Positions 1 through 12,665 of a stretch of DNA of 64,000 nucleotides are shown one piece after another (positions within the stretch are counted from its first letter, which is position 1; every line of letters starts with the position of its first letter). The DNA comes from Cyathus striatus (taxonomy: Eukaryota > Basidiomycota > Agaricomycetes > Agaricales > Nidulariaceae), in NCBI GenBank assembly GCA_025738555.1, contig JAOVFP010000012.1:1116001-1180000 (forward strand). The letters are read 5' to 3'. The notes under the pieces are model-generated. The model was not told the origin of the DNA. It worked only from the letters and a program-made list of their open reading frames with translations, and made no database searches. The position numbers were made by a program, and so were the translations under genes.

Positions 1-1330
1 CTCGCCTTTCTCTGTAGTATAATGCGTGAATACTTTCACGTACACAGTTGAAGTTGCAGGCTTGGAAGATCATCCTGTTGTACAGGATATTGCTATGCTG
101 AGAGTCGAGTAGAGCGCTAATGTTGGATCTTCCGGTCCATGTCTTTTCTCCAAGGGAGAGCGGCGTTTGGTCCTAGGAACGATGATAATATGTTATGTTT
201 GCTTGCTCCTCCCCGCTTTAAGCTACGCCATCTGTCGTAATTCCTTCCGTCTTCCACCCTTATCGAGCCGACACTAACACGCGCTTTTCAGATGATCACT
301 CAGCATGTGCGCAACATAGCAGCTCACACCAGCTATGTACAAGTGCTGGGTGACAAAGGAAGGAGAAGAGAATGCGTTGGTTGTGGTGAAGAGTGTGTTT
401 GGGATAGTGTGATGGTGTACGTGTTCTTGTCTCGCATTGCCTCTTCCTGTAGCTCTAACTTTCGTTCTTCAGACTTTCACCGTGTCGCTGCCCCCTGCTG
501 TGGCCTACGTGGCTTCTCTGTTCAGCATAGGTCACCGACCTGTGATGCACAATTCGTAGATGGGGCTGAAGTCGAGTCGAGCACCCATTAGCAGTGCCTA
601 CCGCGGCGGCAGCGTACCACGCCTAGCGCTCAACTCTCATTTCTGCTTCACTATCTCAGCGCAGTTGTCGCCTGCACAACGCAGGCTTACTCAGGCCAGG
701 GCCCCAGAATCATAGAAGATACAGGCTGGGGTATGGTGTGAATGTTAGCTGGGAGTTATACAGGCCTGAGGCGCGATTCTGCTACTGCTCCCCCCGGGTG
801 CCTCAGGCGCCTATCACCGTTTCTTCGCTATTTCAGCACACTCCGTATACGATGGTTGCCCGGTGACTACCAAGGAATCTGCGGATATGTCTTTGTTGGA
901 GGAGGATGCAGAGACGCGTTTGCGGGTAGTGGGGATAGACAGCTGTATTGTTTGAGCCTCTGTCCATCGTGTGCAGTGACGTGTTAATCCAATCCGCTTT
1001 CATTGTAGCTGTGATGATATAGCAGCGCAGTGGAGCTATCACATACGCGATCCGTGCAAGAGAACGGTGCTCACTGCTCTGGCTTGCTTGTTGTGTTGTT
1101 TCGACGTTGAACGTTGAGGGCAAATCTGACAAGTGCTAGTGCTGCACCAAGCTCTGCCCGTCGCCTTCGCACGACATCACGATACGCTTTTTTCTGATCG
1201 TTTAATCGTTACCAAAACAGCCGCCAACATATTCACGTTGAGTCGAATCGTTTTGAACCCTATGTTCTGTTTAGTACTACATCGTCGTGTCTTACATATA
1301 ATGAAGACCCATTCGTAACGCTAATAAATA
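1..1330 (+). repeat. R0: decayed copy of the F-box-associated spliced repeat; no intact gene
   Basis: There is no long ORF here. The stretch around 430-480 (a short intron-like segment ending in TTCTTCAG after CTCTAACTTTCG) closely resembles 4975-5015 in R1 and 11865-11905 in R2. The stretches around 770-840 and 1145-1270 resemble about 5390-5460 and 5590-5710. The conserved splice-like signals suggest that all copies descend from one spliced plus-strand gene, now riddled with stops. The short ORFs at 292-591 and 1133-1318 are probably remnants. I do not recognise the ancestral product. Similarity was judged by eye and is patchy, weaker than between R1 and R2. Confidence 0.45.
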
Positions 1331-1439
1331 ATTTGTAGTAAGTTTATGAAAAGGGGGGAGGAAAAGCCAAATCTGTCGATAACATAGCATGTATACACCA
1401 TCTATTACGACTAGACTAAAACCATTGTCACCTTCGTCA

Positions 1440-3378
1440 TCACTCACTTTCATCACTCGAACCAGCACCGTTTTCGTCGTTCAACTCGGGATCAGTAACC
1501 TCTGAATCCTCACCTGAATCAGTATAGTATGTACTGGCACCATTTTCGTCGTTCAACTCGGGATCAGTAACCTCTGAATCCTCACCTGAATCAGTATAGT
1601 ACGTACTGTCTTCGTCGTACAAACCAGGACTGTTCGTGTCTTCCACATGCCACTGAGGTTCTGTAGGCTTGAAACTTTTTTCTTTTAAAGTTCGAGCTTC
1701 ATAGTATATTTTGGCAAGTCTCCGTTCCTGATTCCGGATACGAGAGTGTTCGATCATTTTCTTTTCCGCCTTCTTCCAGAGTTTTTTGTTCCTATTTCCC
1801 GTGGATTCATCAAACCCTAAAGCATCCCACTCTTCACGTTCAATCGTCCTTAAACATGTCAAAGAGGGAAAGATGGCTGAGAGTTGAGCTCCCACAAAAT
1901 CAGGATCCTTGATGGGTGAATCGCCGACGAAAAGTATTGATAGTTTCGTATTGAGTATTGACTTTCCGATTAAGTCATTATCGGTCCAAGGATAAGAAAT
2001 TGAATTGAAGGGAATGGCAAGTTCCCGGAGTTCCGGACAAAGCTTTGCAAAGTGAATCAAGTCTTCAATAGAAATTGGCGACCGTTGTTTAGTTCGTGAA
2101 AAAGGAAGCAATCGAAGTTTTAGTTTTCGTACGTGTTTCCAGCTTGTAGCCAATGTCTGTATCATATTACAATCGGAGAAATAAAAACCAGTGGATGTTG
2201 CAATGTCGATCCACCGAATGTTACGGAAAGCTAGTAGTGGTTTCAAATCTTCATCTGTAACCATATCAATCGCCGTAAAATCGTCACTTTCTTTATCTCC
2301 CCCAATGCAATGTAGCTTTATAAGCGTATCGTGATTACAATGTTGGTTTATGGCGAGGAAGACTTGTTTCATAATTTTGGAAGTTCCCTCTTCCTTAAAT
2401 TTCACGACAATACAGTGTAGCGGCGAGACATCCATCAACTTTAGTATTGCAGTGAAGTCCGAGACACGGTGGCACTTGTCAAGTAGAAGACAGTTTAAGG
2501 CCTGAAATCCAACTTTTGGAGTTTCAGTTGAAAGTGTATCAGCGAGACCGCCGAGTTTGCATTTTGTAATCTCCAACTTCTTCAACTGAGGTAATTGCGA
2601 AATTTCAACGAGAGTTGAACAGGTAACGTTTGGTACGCTCAGAGTCAATGTCCTCAAATTGGTCCACATGTAAGCCGAGTTCGAAATGAGATTAACAGCC
2701 CTCTTTTGGCAATCTGACGAGTAGGGAGAGAAGGTAAAAGTAACTTCTTTCAATGAATGATAACGCTTGCATAATGCGGAAACCAATGACAACTGTTCAT
2801 CCGACACTGGTGAAAATTTGAAATTGATCCCCGATAGACGAGGGGCCAGAAACATAGGGAGAAATGCCAAATGACCGCTCTCAAAATCCCAGGTTAAGCG
2901 CTGAGCGTTTGGTATGAGTATTTCGCCCTGCATTGCAACTTGCAAGGCCGCATATACAGCATCGAACACCTGGTATCGATCCTCTTTCATTTCCATTGTA
3001 AAAAGGCGCACCCTGGTCGCATAGTACCTAAGCCGCACACAGTCCGATGAGGTTAAGGGGTTTTCAAGCTTCTACAGTGTGTAAGTAATCATGAATACTA
3101 TAGTTGCTGATAAGCCGACATACCACCAATTGCACCCTTTTTGCCCCATAGCTATTTTCCATCAAACCAAAGGACATTCTTTTCGCCTCATAGTTTTTCA
3201 CGACTGATGGTAAGCAGTTCGCCAGTGGGTAGAATCCGTTGAGCTCGGACCAAAGAACGTCCAAAGCTGGTCCTTCAAACGACGAACAGGTTCTTGCAAG
3301 AGAAGCCAGTGTGCGCTTATCATCGATAAGGTTTTCGAAGATTGTTTTTAATATCTCTGGTATAAGAGGGAAAGGCAT
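1440..3378 (-). CDS. F-box protein A with LRR-like C-terminal region (two exons)
   Basis: Likely the substrate-recognition subunit of an SCF ubiquitin ligase. Exon 1 (3378-3136, 81 codons) carries an F-box with core PEILKTIFENLIDD and LASLARTCSSF, then PALDVLWSEL, the fungal pattern. The intron has a GTGCAA donor and a CTGTAG acceptor. Exon 2 (3071-1440) gives a total of about 624 residues. Exon 2 has irregular leucine-rich stretches (LRTLTLSVPN, LPQLKKLEI, VRKLKLRLLPF) typical of basidiomycete F-box/LRR proteins, a basic helix near LWKKAEKKMIEHSRIRNQER and an acidic tail. The tail contains a near-perfect 26-residue tandem duplication (TYYTDSGEDSEVTDPELNDE twice). Paralogues B, C and D follow in the same orientation with the intron at the same place. 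The substrate is unknown. Confidence 0.85.
1450..1610 (-). repeat. 78-bp tandem duplication inside the F-box A acidic tail
   Basis: Two adjacent copies of about 78 bp (roughly 1455-1532 and 1533-1610), in frame, encode repeated STYYTDSGEDSEVTDPELND segments. They differ at only a few bases, so the duplication is recent. Paralogues B, C and D have only one acidic segment. Confidence 0.85.
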
Positions 3379-3809
3379 GATCGAGACAGTTGGCGGCTAG
3401 TGTGGTGGTAAGCAATAGAGAATTGAGATAACTAAAAGGTAGCCTTTCAGCTCCTCAAAAAAAAAAGCCACCGCCAAGACAACAGTGCCTTCAGATCGGC
3501 TGCTTATTGACCCGGACTGTTCGCTATGGAAAGTCTAACAACCACCAGTAGTGCTGCTGGCACATTGCAGTGACTGTGCGGCGACTGTGACTGCACTGCA
3601 AGATTTTGAACTCCGCCGCGCTGCGCGGTGTGTTCGGGTGCCTGTGAAGTAATGTGCAGCCAACGCAGGTTTGAACCGTTGAACGTTCTCGATCATTGAG
3701 CGCTAACTCGGCGGCGATAGCCTGAGAGCGGCCTAGCGCTGAGAGAACACTTTCCCATGCACTATACAGTCCTAGCGCAACTGTGGCAGTGCTCTATGTC
3801 CGACCTGCT
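3379..3809. other. Upstream region of F-box A
   Basis: This is the likely promoter of F-box A. It holds a short A-run near 3460 and GC-rich sequence around 3600-3780. I find no ORF or RNA gene in it. Confidence 0.4.
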
Positions 3810-5100
3810 TATCCCCTATCCAGCCTCAACTCCTCTCTGAGATTCTGCAATAAAGACTTCTTGCTGATATCCTTGGTGAAGCGCACGAAGAGTTTTGCTC
3901 GCTGAAGAAGCTTCTACTGAACCTTGAGCTACTCTCATCTCGTAGTACATAGCAATGACGAAGTTGGAAGGAGACCAGGGCGATACCACCGTTTTCTGCC
4001 TTGAGCCATACGACAACGGTGACAACTGCGATGGCAGCGAAGTAAGCCCGGTGCTTACGGTTGGAAAAGGCAAGTTTTCAGCCATGTTGGAGCTATGGTT
4101 TCTAGGCTAAATCTTAATCTCAGTTCTCTTATAGGAACATTGTAGGGACCATTCTTCGAGAGTTACACACACAATGAAGGCTCCAAGAACTTCATCCGGC
4201 CTTCGTCTGGCTCTGGCTCAGGCTCTTCGGTTCAGCAGCAACCATTGTCGTGCGGTGTGCAGTGGTAGATGTCAAGAAGATACGGGAGAAGATATGGTAT
4301 CCTTCGCCGGGCGAGTTGTAGGATGAAATGGCCTGAGGTGCATAGTTGTGTGCCTTCGTTGGACGAGGATAGATGGCACGAGGATGCATCCATGGTCCAC
4401 CCTACCGCGACTGCCAGCTCAGAGGGTTATGTCACCACCCTCACGTCCTTGCTTCGCTTCCCCGTTATCTTCGGCGATGGAGCTGAACGGGTGGTCTCAC
4501 CATGAATGGTATAATGGCGAGTATTCATGGATGTTGGAGGGATAGACATATCTATCACCTTTCTGAGAAGGAAAACATGCCAACACCCTCGAAATTGTAG
4601 GCTTAGAAACCACTGGTTACTCGAGTACATCCGATCGAATCCTCAATCCTTTGTATTTCCTTGAAGGAGGAGTAGTATTGAGCGTCTGGTCCAGGGTGGC
4701 CTTACGTGATATGTGTTGTGCATCGGTACGTGGGTCTTTTCCTTCAATATACACCATCCATCATAACGTCCCTCCCTACTTTCACACTTCTTTCTTGTCA
4801 GGGCGACACTGACTCGCGTTATTCGTAGACACCTCTCAGCTTGTGTACAGTGCAACATTTGATAACAGCCACCGAGAACCTGAGGGCTGAGGGTGTCGGT
4901 TCAGAGAAGCTCGGTTGACTGGCGAAGAGCGGTATTGATGTGATGGACAAATCTATTGTAAGTACAGCCTTATCCTGTATTGCCTCTCCATGTAGCTCTA
5001 ACTTACGCTCTTCAGGCTTTCTCCGCTTCGAGCCATGCGGCTCCATTGTTGTGTTGATATCTCGGTAGCCTTCGATGCAGTTGAGCACCCAATTGTAGCA
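3810..5100. repeat. R1: about 1.3-kb F-box-associated repeat, closest to R2
   Basis: From about 3815 (AATAAAGACTTCTTGCTGAT) to about 5100 this region aligns by eye, in order, with 10755-12005. Shared landmarks include the start of a short ORF with ATGAAGRCT near 4172 and 11092, TAGACATATCYRYCATCTTTCT near 4543 and 11462, and GTAGCTCTAACTTAYGCTCTTCAGG near 4991 and 11880. Several spots look like former exon/intron borders. All frames contain stops, so the copy is a dead gene or element. The parent protein is not recognisable. The longest ORF (3816-4085, minus) is not preserved in R2. Confidence 0.65.
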
Positions 5101-6227
5101 GTAGCATCTGTCACTGGTTTAGAATGACACGTGGTTTCGCCTCATATGCCCCATTTTTTTGCTGTCACTTTTATTATTCAGGTTATCGCTGTATTGTAGC
5201 CTCCGTAATGCGGCTCCACTGTTCAGTATAGACCATCCATCGGCGATGCAGCACGCATTGATAAAGCCGAAGACGCTTCGGGTTGCCCACCTGGAGCAGT
5301 AGTGTCTACTGGCTACAGAAACGAAGACGCAGACGAGGATATAGTATCTGCGGGTTGATACACTAGGCAAGTCACCTGATACCTTCTTAAGGTGCGATTC
5401 TGTTTCTGCTCCCTCGGTTACCTCACACGTCTGTCCTACATACATAGTTTCTCTGATATTTGAACACGATCGGGGATGTGTACAATACGTTAATCATCGA
5501 GCATGTAATGTAGACGGTCATAACAACGGATCGAATCTCTGGCTTGCCTATGGTTTTATCATTGAGGAATGATTTGACGGGGGCAACTGTCCGTCGCCTT
5601 CAGCCAACATATCATATAACTGTCATGTATTAACGCTGCTTTTTCTTATTGTTACCCAAACAGCTGGTAACGTATTCGGAATCGCATGGTATCGAATGCC
5701 TCTGTACCTTTATCTCTTTTTATTCCACCAAACTATTGATGAGGACGACTATGCGATTCAGGTTAATGTTATGCACAAGGCTACAACGCGAGTTTTTGAT
5801 GTATGCGAACAGTGCTGTCCGACGGTTCTGAGTCAGAGCTACTAGGGGTTGATTCACTGAGCTATTGCTCATTCGATGATTTGAACACTGGATATATTTC
5901 CTTTTCTCTCGAGTCTAGTTAAAATGCCACCTCTTAAGGCATACTATGAATAAGTGGTGTATTTCATGTCCCTTCTAACCTGCCAATTAATATGATATTG
6001 TAGACAGATTTCGCCTGTGGCACTGAATTCACACCTTTCCGAAGAACACAGTGAAGAGGATTTAGTTTGACAAAGGCAGCTCGTAACATTAGTAGACAAT
6101 TTAAATTATCTTTAAAACCACTTTATAACAATACTTAAGTAGGGAATAGAAGGAGACTTCACTTAAGAAAATGGTTGTGAATGAAATATGTTGTCGCTTG
6201 TGTAGTATGTTGCATACACCATTTGAT
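5101..6227. other. Intergenic region with an R0-like 3' part; no gene seen
   Basis: The first 600 bases or so share scattered similarity with R0 (about 600-1330). From about 5850 the DNA becomes AT-rich and is probably the 3' flank of F-box B. The ORFs here are short and not conserved between copies. Confidence 0.4.
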
Positions 6228-7992
6228 TCATCGTTCACTTTCTTCATCTGAATCAGTATTACCTCCCTCTTCATTCGAAAAGTCGACGTCAATTTCTTCA
6301 TCTATGGATTCTGTATCGTTATCTTCATTCAAGGACTTTTCATTATATGCTTTGGCATACCACCGTTCTTGTTTCCTGATATGAGAGTCATGAACCATCT
6401 GCTTTTCAGCTCTCGTCCACGCTTTGTTTCTAGTTTGCCAGTTTCTGACATCCGTTCCCAAAATACAGGCCTCTTCATATTCAATTGTCTTTAAATACCG
6501 AAGAGAGATGAAGATAGCCGAGAGATTAGCTCCGACAAGAGTAGCTTTCTTGATTGGAGAATCACCAACGAAAAGTATTGACAATTTTGTCTTGGGTATT
6601 GTCACTTTCCACGGAAAATTGGCCCTGTTATTCCTTGGAGGATGAGTTGCATCGAAAGGAAGGGAAAGTTCTTCAAGATCTGGACAGTGTTGTGCAAAAG
6701 CAATCAAGTCGGAAGTAGTGGTTTTTGATGGTTCATTGGTTCGTGAAAAAGGACGTAGTCGAAATTTCAGTACCCGTACGAGTTTCCAGTTAACCGCCAT
6801 TTTCATTATGATAGCGGGATCCGAGAAATAAAAGCCGTTAGTAACTCCAATGTCAATCGATGTAATGTTATGAAAGTGTAGGAGAGGTTGGATGGCGTCA
6901 TGGCTGACCATCTCTTCGCGAGATGTAGTAATCAGCTGGTTATCTCGACCTCCCCCATCAAAGCACTTCAGTTGAGTAAGCGTATTGTGATGACAGTGCT
7001 GGTTGATGGCGAAAAAGACGTGTTTCCAGGATGTAGATGTTTGCACACTAGTAAATGTTAGTAACACCTGGCTTATTGGTGAACAATCCATGAGATTCAG
7101 CACGGTAGTACAGTCCACGTTACTACAGCAATTCTGGAGCTGAAGGGAGTTTAGGACTCGAAATCCACCATTTGGAGCTCCAGGCGTAAGTTTAACATTG
7201 TCGAAGTTGCATTTCGCGATATCCAACTTCTCCAGATGAGGTAACTGTGAAACTTTCAAGAGGGCCGCATAGGAAAGATTTGGTACACCCAATATTCGTA
7301 GATTTTCCCACTTGTATACCGCATTGGAAATGACCTCAACAACCCTTCTATGGTGGGTTACGGTTGTTTCGGGGGAAATGGTAAATGTTACCACTTTCAA
7401 CGAAGGATATTGTTCGCATAAAGCAGAGATCAATGAGATATGGTTAAAGACCTTCGGTGTGATTGTGAACACGACCCCGCATAGGCGAGGTCCTAGAAAC
7501 ATGGGAAGAAATGCCAAATGACCGCTGTCGCAATGCCAGGTCAACTGCCTAATATTTGGTAAGAGTTTTGCGCCCTGCGTTGCAACTTGCAAGGCCAGAT
7601 ATACGGAATTGTAAACCCGATGCATGTCACCCTCTGCCTCCATCGTAAAATGGTGCACCTTACTTGCGTAGTAGTTAAGCCGCAAACAGTCCACTGATAA
7701 TAAAGGTTTGCTAAGTTTCTACAGATTGTTTATTCAGTTTAGTAATCATTATTATAATCGTTCAAAATCTACACACCGCCCATCGTATTCCATTGGAATC
7801 TGGCTGGGTTTCCACGACCGACGGTAAGGATTTCGCTAGCGGGTAGAATCCATTGAGCTGGGACCAAAGCACGTCCAAAGCCGGTTCTTCAAACGATTTG
7901 CATGTTCTTGCTAGAGAAGCCAGTGTAGGTTTATCGGATACAAAGTTGTTGGATATTAGCCTCAGTATCTCTGGTACATGGGGCAAAGGCAT
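6228..7992 (-). CDS. F-box protein B with LRR-like C-terminal region (two exons)
   Basis: A paralogue of A, C and D, about 568 residues, likely an SCF substrate receptor. Exon 1 is 7992-7777 and exon 2 is 7718-6228. The intron runs from GTGTGTAG to CTGTAG at the same position as in the paralogues. I chose the MPLPHVPEIL start because it matches the conserved start of C and D, although the frame is open a little further upstream. The F-box has PEILRLISNNFVSDKPTLAS and PALDVLWSQLNGFYPLA. Exon 2 has the family landmarks LPMFLGPRL, SWKHVFFAINQHCHHNTL, NGFYFSDPAI, TKLSILFVGDSPIKKATL and a highly acidic C-terminus. No frameshift is visible. Confidence 0.85.
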
Positions 7993-8445
7993 GATGGAGA
8001 CTTGATGGAGACGGTTGGAACTTGGAACCAGTGGCGACTTGGTCATGGTGACTAGTTGATTAGTCACACCGTTAGCCAGGCACTTCGTAAATGAGAATTT
8101 GAAAAATACGTAAGTAAGCGACGTCGGACAACAGATCTAAATTCTAATGACACCTATGTGACTAAGTACTTAAATAACTTAAATCACTGATAGGGACTAT
8201 TTATTCGTCGGCGGCATGAACCTTCTGTTTGATTGGCTTTCTGTCCCCCCCGAGTCTTCTTCCTCTGGGTGGTAAGCTTTGGTAAGACATAATGTAGTGA
8301 ATTAAATGACATCACTACATAAAATGAAAGTAGACAATAACTACTAAGCAGAAAGTAAGTTGTCACTAGACGAAAAAAGCCTTATCGTACACAAATTGTA
8401 AATGGGAATATCTTGAGACTTGAGTTCGCCATCATCCGCGCGTCA
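7993..8445. other. Spacer between F-box B and C
   Basis: This is the B upstream region and C 3' flank. About 8190-8400 matches 12420-12610 (shared AAGCCTTATYGTA and ACATCACTAMRTAAAATGAA), part of the segmental duplication described under findings. I find no gene. Confidence 0.5.
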
Positions 8446-10255
8446 TTACTCGCTTTCTTCATCCGAATCAGAACTACCCTCTCCATTCGAAGTATAAGTA
8501 TCATCATCTGCATTCAAGGACTCGACTCCATTTTCCACTATTGAAGGTTCAGTGTCGCTTTCTTCATTTGAAGACTGGACTTCATAATTTGCATTGGCAT
8601 GCAGCCGTTCTTGATTCCGCATACAGGCGTATTCAATCATTTTAGCTTCTGCTCTCTTCCAAGTTTTATTTCTAGTTTCTAAGACATTATTTGCATCCAC
8701 ACGGGACACACGACTGTCGGATTCTTCATCTTCAATCGTCTTTAATTGTTTCAAGGAGGAAAAAATGGCTGAGAGATTAGCTCCAACAAGCTTAGCTTTC
8801 TTGATGGGTGAATTACCAACGAAAAATATTGATAACTTCGTCTCGGGTATTTTTCCAGTCCACGGAAAGCTGTTGCTGATTTCTGGGGGAGAGGATGCAT
8901 CAATAGGAATGGCAAGTTCCTCGAGTTTTGGACAATATTTGGCAAAGGGGACCAAGTCGGATATAGTGATCTTTGATCGTTTATTTGTTCGTGAGAATGG
9001 AAGCATTCCTAATTTCAGCTCCACTGCGTTTTTCCAGCTTGTAGCCAATTTTTTCATCACAACAGGATTGGAGAAATAAAATCCATTTGATGTTCCAATG
9101 TCAATCCACTCAAGGTTATGGAAAACCAGCAATGGCTTTAAGGCTCCATATGTAACCATATCATTGTCTGAAACAGTCATGATCTCGGAATCTCGGTCCC
9201 ATCCATCAAAGCACTCAAGCTGTGTAAGGGTATCATGATTACAATGGTGGTTTATGGCGAGAAAGACCTGTTTCCAAGATGCGGAAGTTTCCACTCCGTT
9301 AAATTTCAACAAAATACAGATTAATGGCGACGCATCCATAAGCTTTAGTATTGCAGTAAAGTCAGTGACACTATCGCAGGTCCGAACTAGAAGACTCGTT
9401 AACACTGGAAATCCGCCCTTTGGAGTTCCAGATGAATGTGTGTCTGAACCGGTGACAGTATGAAGTTCGCCAATTTCCAATTCCTTCAAACAAGGTAATT
9501 TCGAAATTCCGGAGAGAGCCGAGCGGGTAATACTTGGTACGCTCAACGACTCTAAATCGACCCATGTACAAGCTGAGCTTGAAATGAGCTCAACAGCCAT
9601 ATTTTGGCGGTCCACAGACGCTCCTGGAGAGAAGGTAAATATAATTTCTTTCAACGCAGGATAATGTCCACATAACGCAGGAACCAATGAGAGTTCCCCA
9701 TCAGACATCGGTGAAAGATTGAAATTAAATTTGGATAGATTAGGTCCCAGAAACATAGGGATAAATATAAAGGAGTCTGTATCGCAATCCCAGGTTAGCT
9801 GCCGGACATTTGGCAAGAGTTTTTCACCCAGCATTGCAACTTGTAAGACATGATATACAGAATCATGGACCTTAGATCCATAACTCTCCTCATCTTTTGT
9901 AAATTGGTGAACCTTTCTCGCATAGTGTGAAAATCGCGAACAGTCCGCTGGTGTTAACGGATGGCTAAGCTTCTACAGCTCCAAGTTCAGGTTTAAAAAA
10001 ATTATAATAGCTATTCATAATTCTACGTACCAACCATGGAAATCCATTTGTTTCTTCTGTGCCGTCTGAGAACCCCTCATGCGTTGGTAGACATCTCGCC
10101 AGTGGGTAGAATCCAACCAACTCGGACCAGAGTACATCCAGAGCTGGTCCTTCAAATGACTTGCATGTTCTTGCAAGAGAAGCCAGAGTAGGCTTTTCTG
10201 AGAAAAGGTTGTCGCATATTAGTATCAGTATCTCTGGCACCTGAGGCAAAGGCAT
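8446..10255 (-). CDS. F-box protein C with LRR-like C-terminal region (two exons)
   Basis: Paralogue of about 583 residues. Exon 1 is 10255-10031 and exon 2 is 9972-8446, with intron GTACGTAG to CTACAG in the conserved position. The F-box includes PEILILICDNLFSEKPTLAS and PALDVLWSELVGFYPLARCL. Exon 2 carries FIPMFLGPNLSKFNF, SWKQVFLAINHHCNHDTL, NGFYFSNPVV, TKLSIFFVGNSPIKKAKL, a basic helix (TWKRAEAKMIEY) and the acidic tail SSDSDEESE. It is closest to D, and D appears to be a local duplicate of C. It is intact and likely an SCF adaptor. Its substrate is unknown. Confidence 0.85.
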
Positions 10256-10749
10256 TATGGGAGACAGTTGGCTATGTAGTGGTAATAGAGGTCAAGTAGA
10301 AACGGCAAGAAGCGACGAGGGATCAGAGAGATTGCTATACGCGGTTGACAGTTGTAGTGCGAGTCAACCAACAACAACAACTTGCCAAGCAAACAATAAT
10401 TTCCGGACCGGTTGCTTATTGATCCAAAATATTCGTCGGTGACTCGGTGGTATTGAACTCTGCTATCTTGGACCGTCCGCCTTCTCTGAGTAAGTAGTAG
10501 AAGTCAGAACAGCAGTAAATGAAGTACAAAAATTATTAAAAACTAGATCAAAACACGCATTTTAGTGCAGGTACCGGTTCAAATTAATTCATTACACACT
10601 GCCATTACACCGGACGTGCCTATCCTAATCCTATTCCCATTGAACACCTCACGCGCACGTCTCACATCTCTCCTTTCACTCGGACCATCATCATACCAAA
10701 GCAATGTATCTGCACAGCCGGAATTAGCGCCCAGAGAATGCTTAACGCT
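10256..10749. repeat. Upstream flank of F-box C, duplicated upstream of F-box D
   Basis: The part from about 10545 to 10710 (ACACGCATTTTAGTGCAGGT through CAAAGCAATGTATCT) is almost identical to about 15935-16100. The portion 10260-10540 aligns more loosely with 14410-14480 plus 15500-15740. No gene is supported. The ORF at 10565-10882 lies in repeat sequence and is not conserved. Confidence 0.7.
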
Positions 10750-12009
10750 TATCCACTACCCAGCTTCAACTTCTCTGAGACTCTGTAATAAAGACTTCTT
10801 GCTGATATCCTTGGTGAAGCACACGAAGGGCTTGCTCACTGGAGAAGCTTGTAGCCAACCTTGCGCTACTCCCATCCCGTAGTGTTCAGCAACGTCGAAG
10901 GAGATCAGGGCGATACTACCGTTTTCTGCCATGAGCCATACTCCAACAGTGACAGCTGCGATGGTAGCGAAGTAAGCCCAATGCTTATGGTTGAAATACT
11001 GGTAAGGTCATCAGTTATGGCTACATCTCGATCTCAGTAATCAGTACTCATAGGAATATTATAAGGAGCTCTCTTCGAGAGCTACACGCACAATGAAGAC
11101 TTTGAGAACATCATGGCCTTCACCCGACTCAGGCTCAAGCTCCTCAATTCAGTGGTGACCATTGGCGTTCAGTGCGGAGTGTTAGACATTAGGTAGACGA
11201 TACGAAAGAAGATGTGGTAACCTTGGCTGGGCGAGTTGTGGGATGAAAGGGCCTGAGGCGCATAGCTGTGTGCCTTCACTGACGACGATAGATGGCGCGA
11301 GGACGTGTCTATGGTCTGCTCCACCGCGACCGCCAACTCATAGGGCTAGAATGCATATATCACCCTGGTTTCGCTTCCCCGTTATCTTTGGCGACGGAGC
11401 TGAACGGTGGCCTCATCGTGAATGGTCTAACAGCGGGTAGTCATTGTGTATATTGGAGGGATAGACATATCCGCCATCTTTCTGCGAAGGAATACGTCCC
11501 AACGCCCTCAAAATTGTAGGCTTAGAAGCCACTGTGTTCCTATCGGTTATCGTTATGTTACTCGAATACATCTGATCGAATCCTCAAGCCCTTGTCTTTC
11601 GTTGAAGGGAAGGATATTATTAGGTGTCAGGTCCAAGGCGATGTTAACATTCTGTGTTATGCATGTACGTGGTTTCTTTTCCTTCAATCTACGCCGTCCT
11701 TTCAAGGCAACCACTGACCTACGTTTTCGTAGATCACCGCTCAGCTAGTACAACACTTGATAACAGCTTCTCAGAGGTGCTGGTTCAGAGAAGCTCGGTT
11801 GGCTGTAGCGAAGAGCTGCTTTGATGTGACGGACAAATATACTGTAAGTATATGCCTTATCCCTGTATTGCCTATTCATGTAGCTCTAACTTATGCTCTT
11901 CAGGCCTTATCCTCATCGCTGTTTCACGTCATGCAGCTCCGTTGTTATGTCGATATCCCGGTAGCCTATTGATGCAGTCGAGTGCCCACTTGGAGTAGTA
12001 GCATCTGTC
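10750..12009. repeat. R2: second 1.3-kb F-box-associated repeat
   Basis: Collinear with R1 (3810-5100) over about 1.25 kb and broken in every frame. It ends abruptly at about 12009, where sequence related to exon 2 of F-box B begins, so this point is a rearrangement junction. As in R1, a short intron-like segment is visible (GTAAGTATATG at 11844 to CTCTTCAG before 11904), which suggests the ancestor was a spliced gene. I do not recognise the product. Confidence 0.65.
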
Positions 12010-12323
12010 ACAAACGGTCCACTGATCATAAGGGTTTGCTAAGCTTCTACAGATTTTTTGTTCAAGTTTAGTAATTATTATTATAATTTTTCAAAATCTA
12101 TACATCGCCCATCATATTCCATTGAAATATGGCTGGGTTTCTATGACCGACGGTAGGGATTTCGCTAGCGGGTAGAATCCATTGAGCTGGGTCCAAACCA
12201 CGTCCAAAGCCGGTTCTTCAAACGATTTTCACATTCTTGCTAGAGAAGCCATTGTAGGTTTTTCAGATATAACGTTGTAGCATATTAGCCTCAGTATCTC
12301 TGGTGCATGAAAGGCAAAGGTAT
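12010..12323 (-). pseudogene. F-box pseudogene E: first exon, intron and start of exon 2 only
   Basis: This closely matches 7690-7992 of F-box B, including the intron and the beginning of exon 2. The start codon is changed to ATA (plus-strand TAT at 12321-12323), and small changes just inside it and in TTTTCACATTCTTGC shift the frame. Exon 2 stops after a few codons at the junction with R2. It is a dead, truncated duplicate of B lying 3' of D. Confidence 0.85.
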
Positions 12324-12665
12324 GATGGTGGTAGTGAATAATTGATTGGTGAATTGGTCATTTGCAATTGGACAGATCACCTGTTGAGTTATTTATATTG
12401 TTGATCAGCTAACTAACTTGCTCATCACCGACCGGTGGCCTGAACCTTTACGGTCTTTCCCAAGTCTTCTTTCAATGAGTTACTGGTAAGGTGAGCTGTG
12501 GTAGACATAAGGGAGTGAATGACACGACATCACTAAGTAAAATGAATGTTAAACTATTATAAAGTAAGCTGTCAATAGATGAAGAAAGCCTTATTGTAAA
12601 CTTCGTTAATAACATAACCAAAAATTGCGAATGAGTTCCGCGCCTATTACCACCAAACTTTCACT
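12324..12665. other. Spacer between pseudogene E and F-box D
   Basis: About 12420-12640 is a diverged copy of 8190-8410, so E and D sit in the same relation as B and C. I see no separate gene. Confidence 0.5.
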
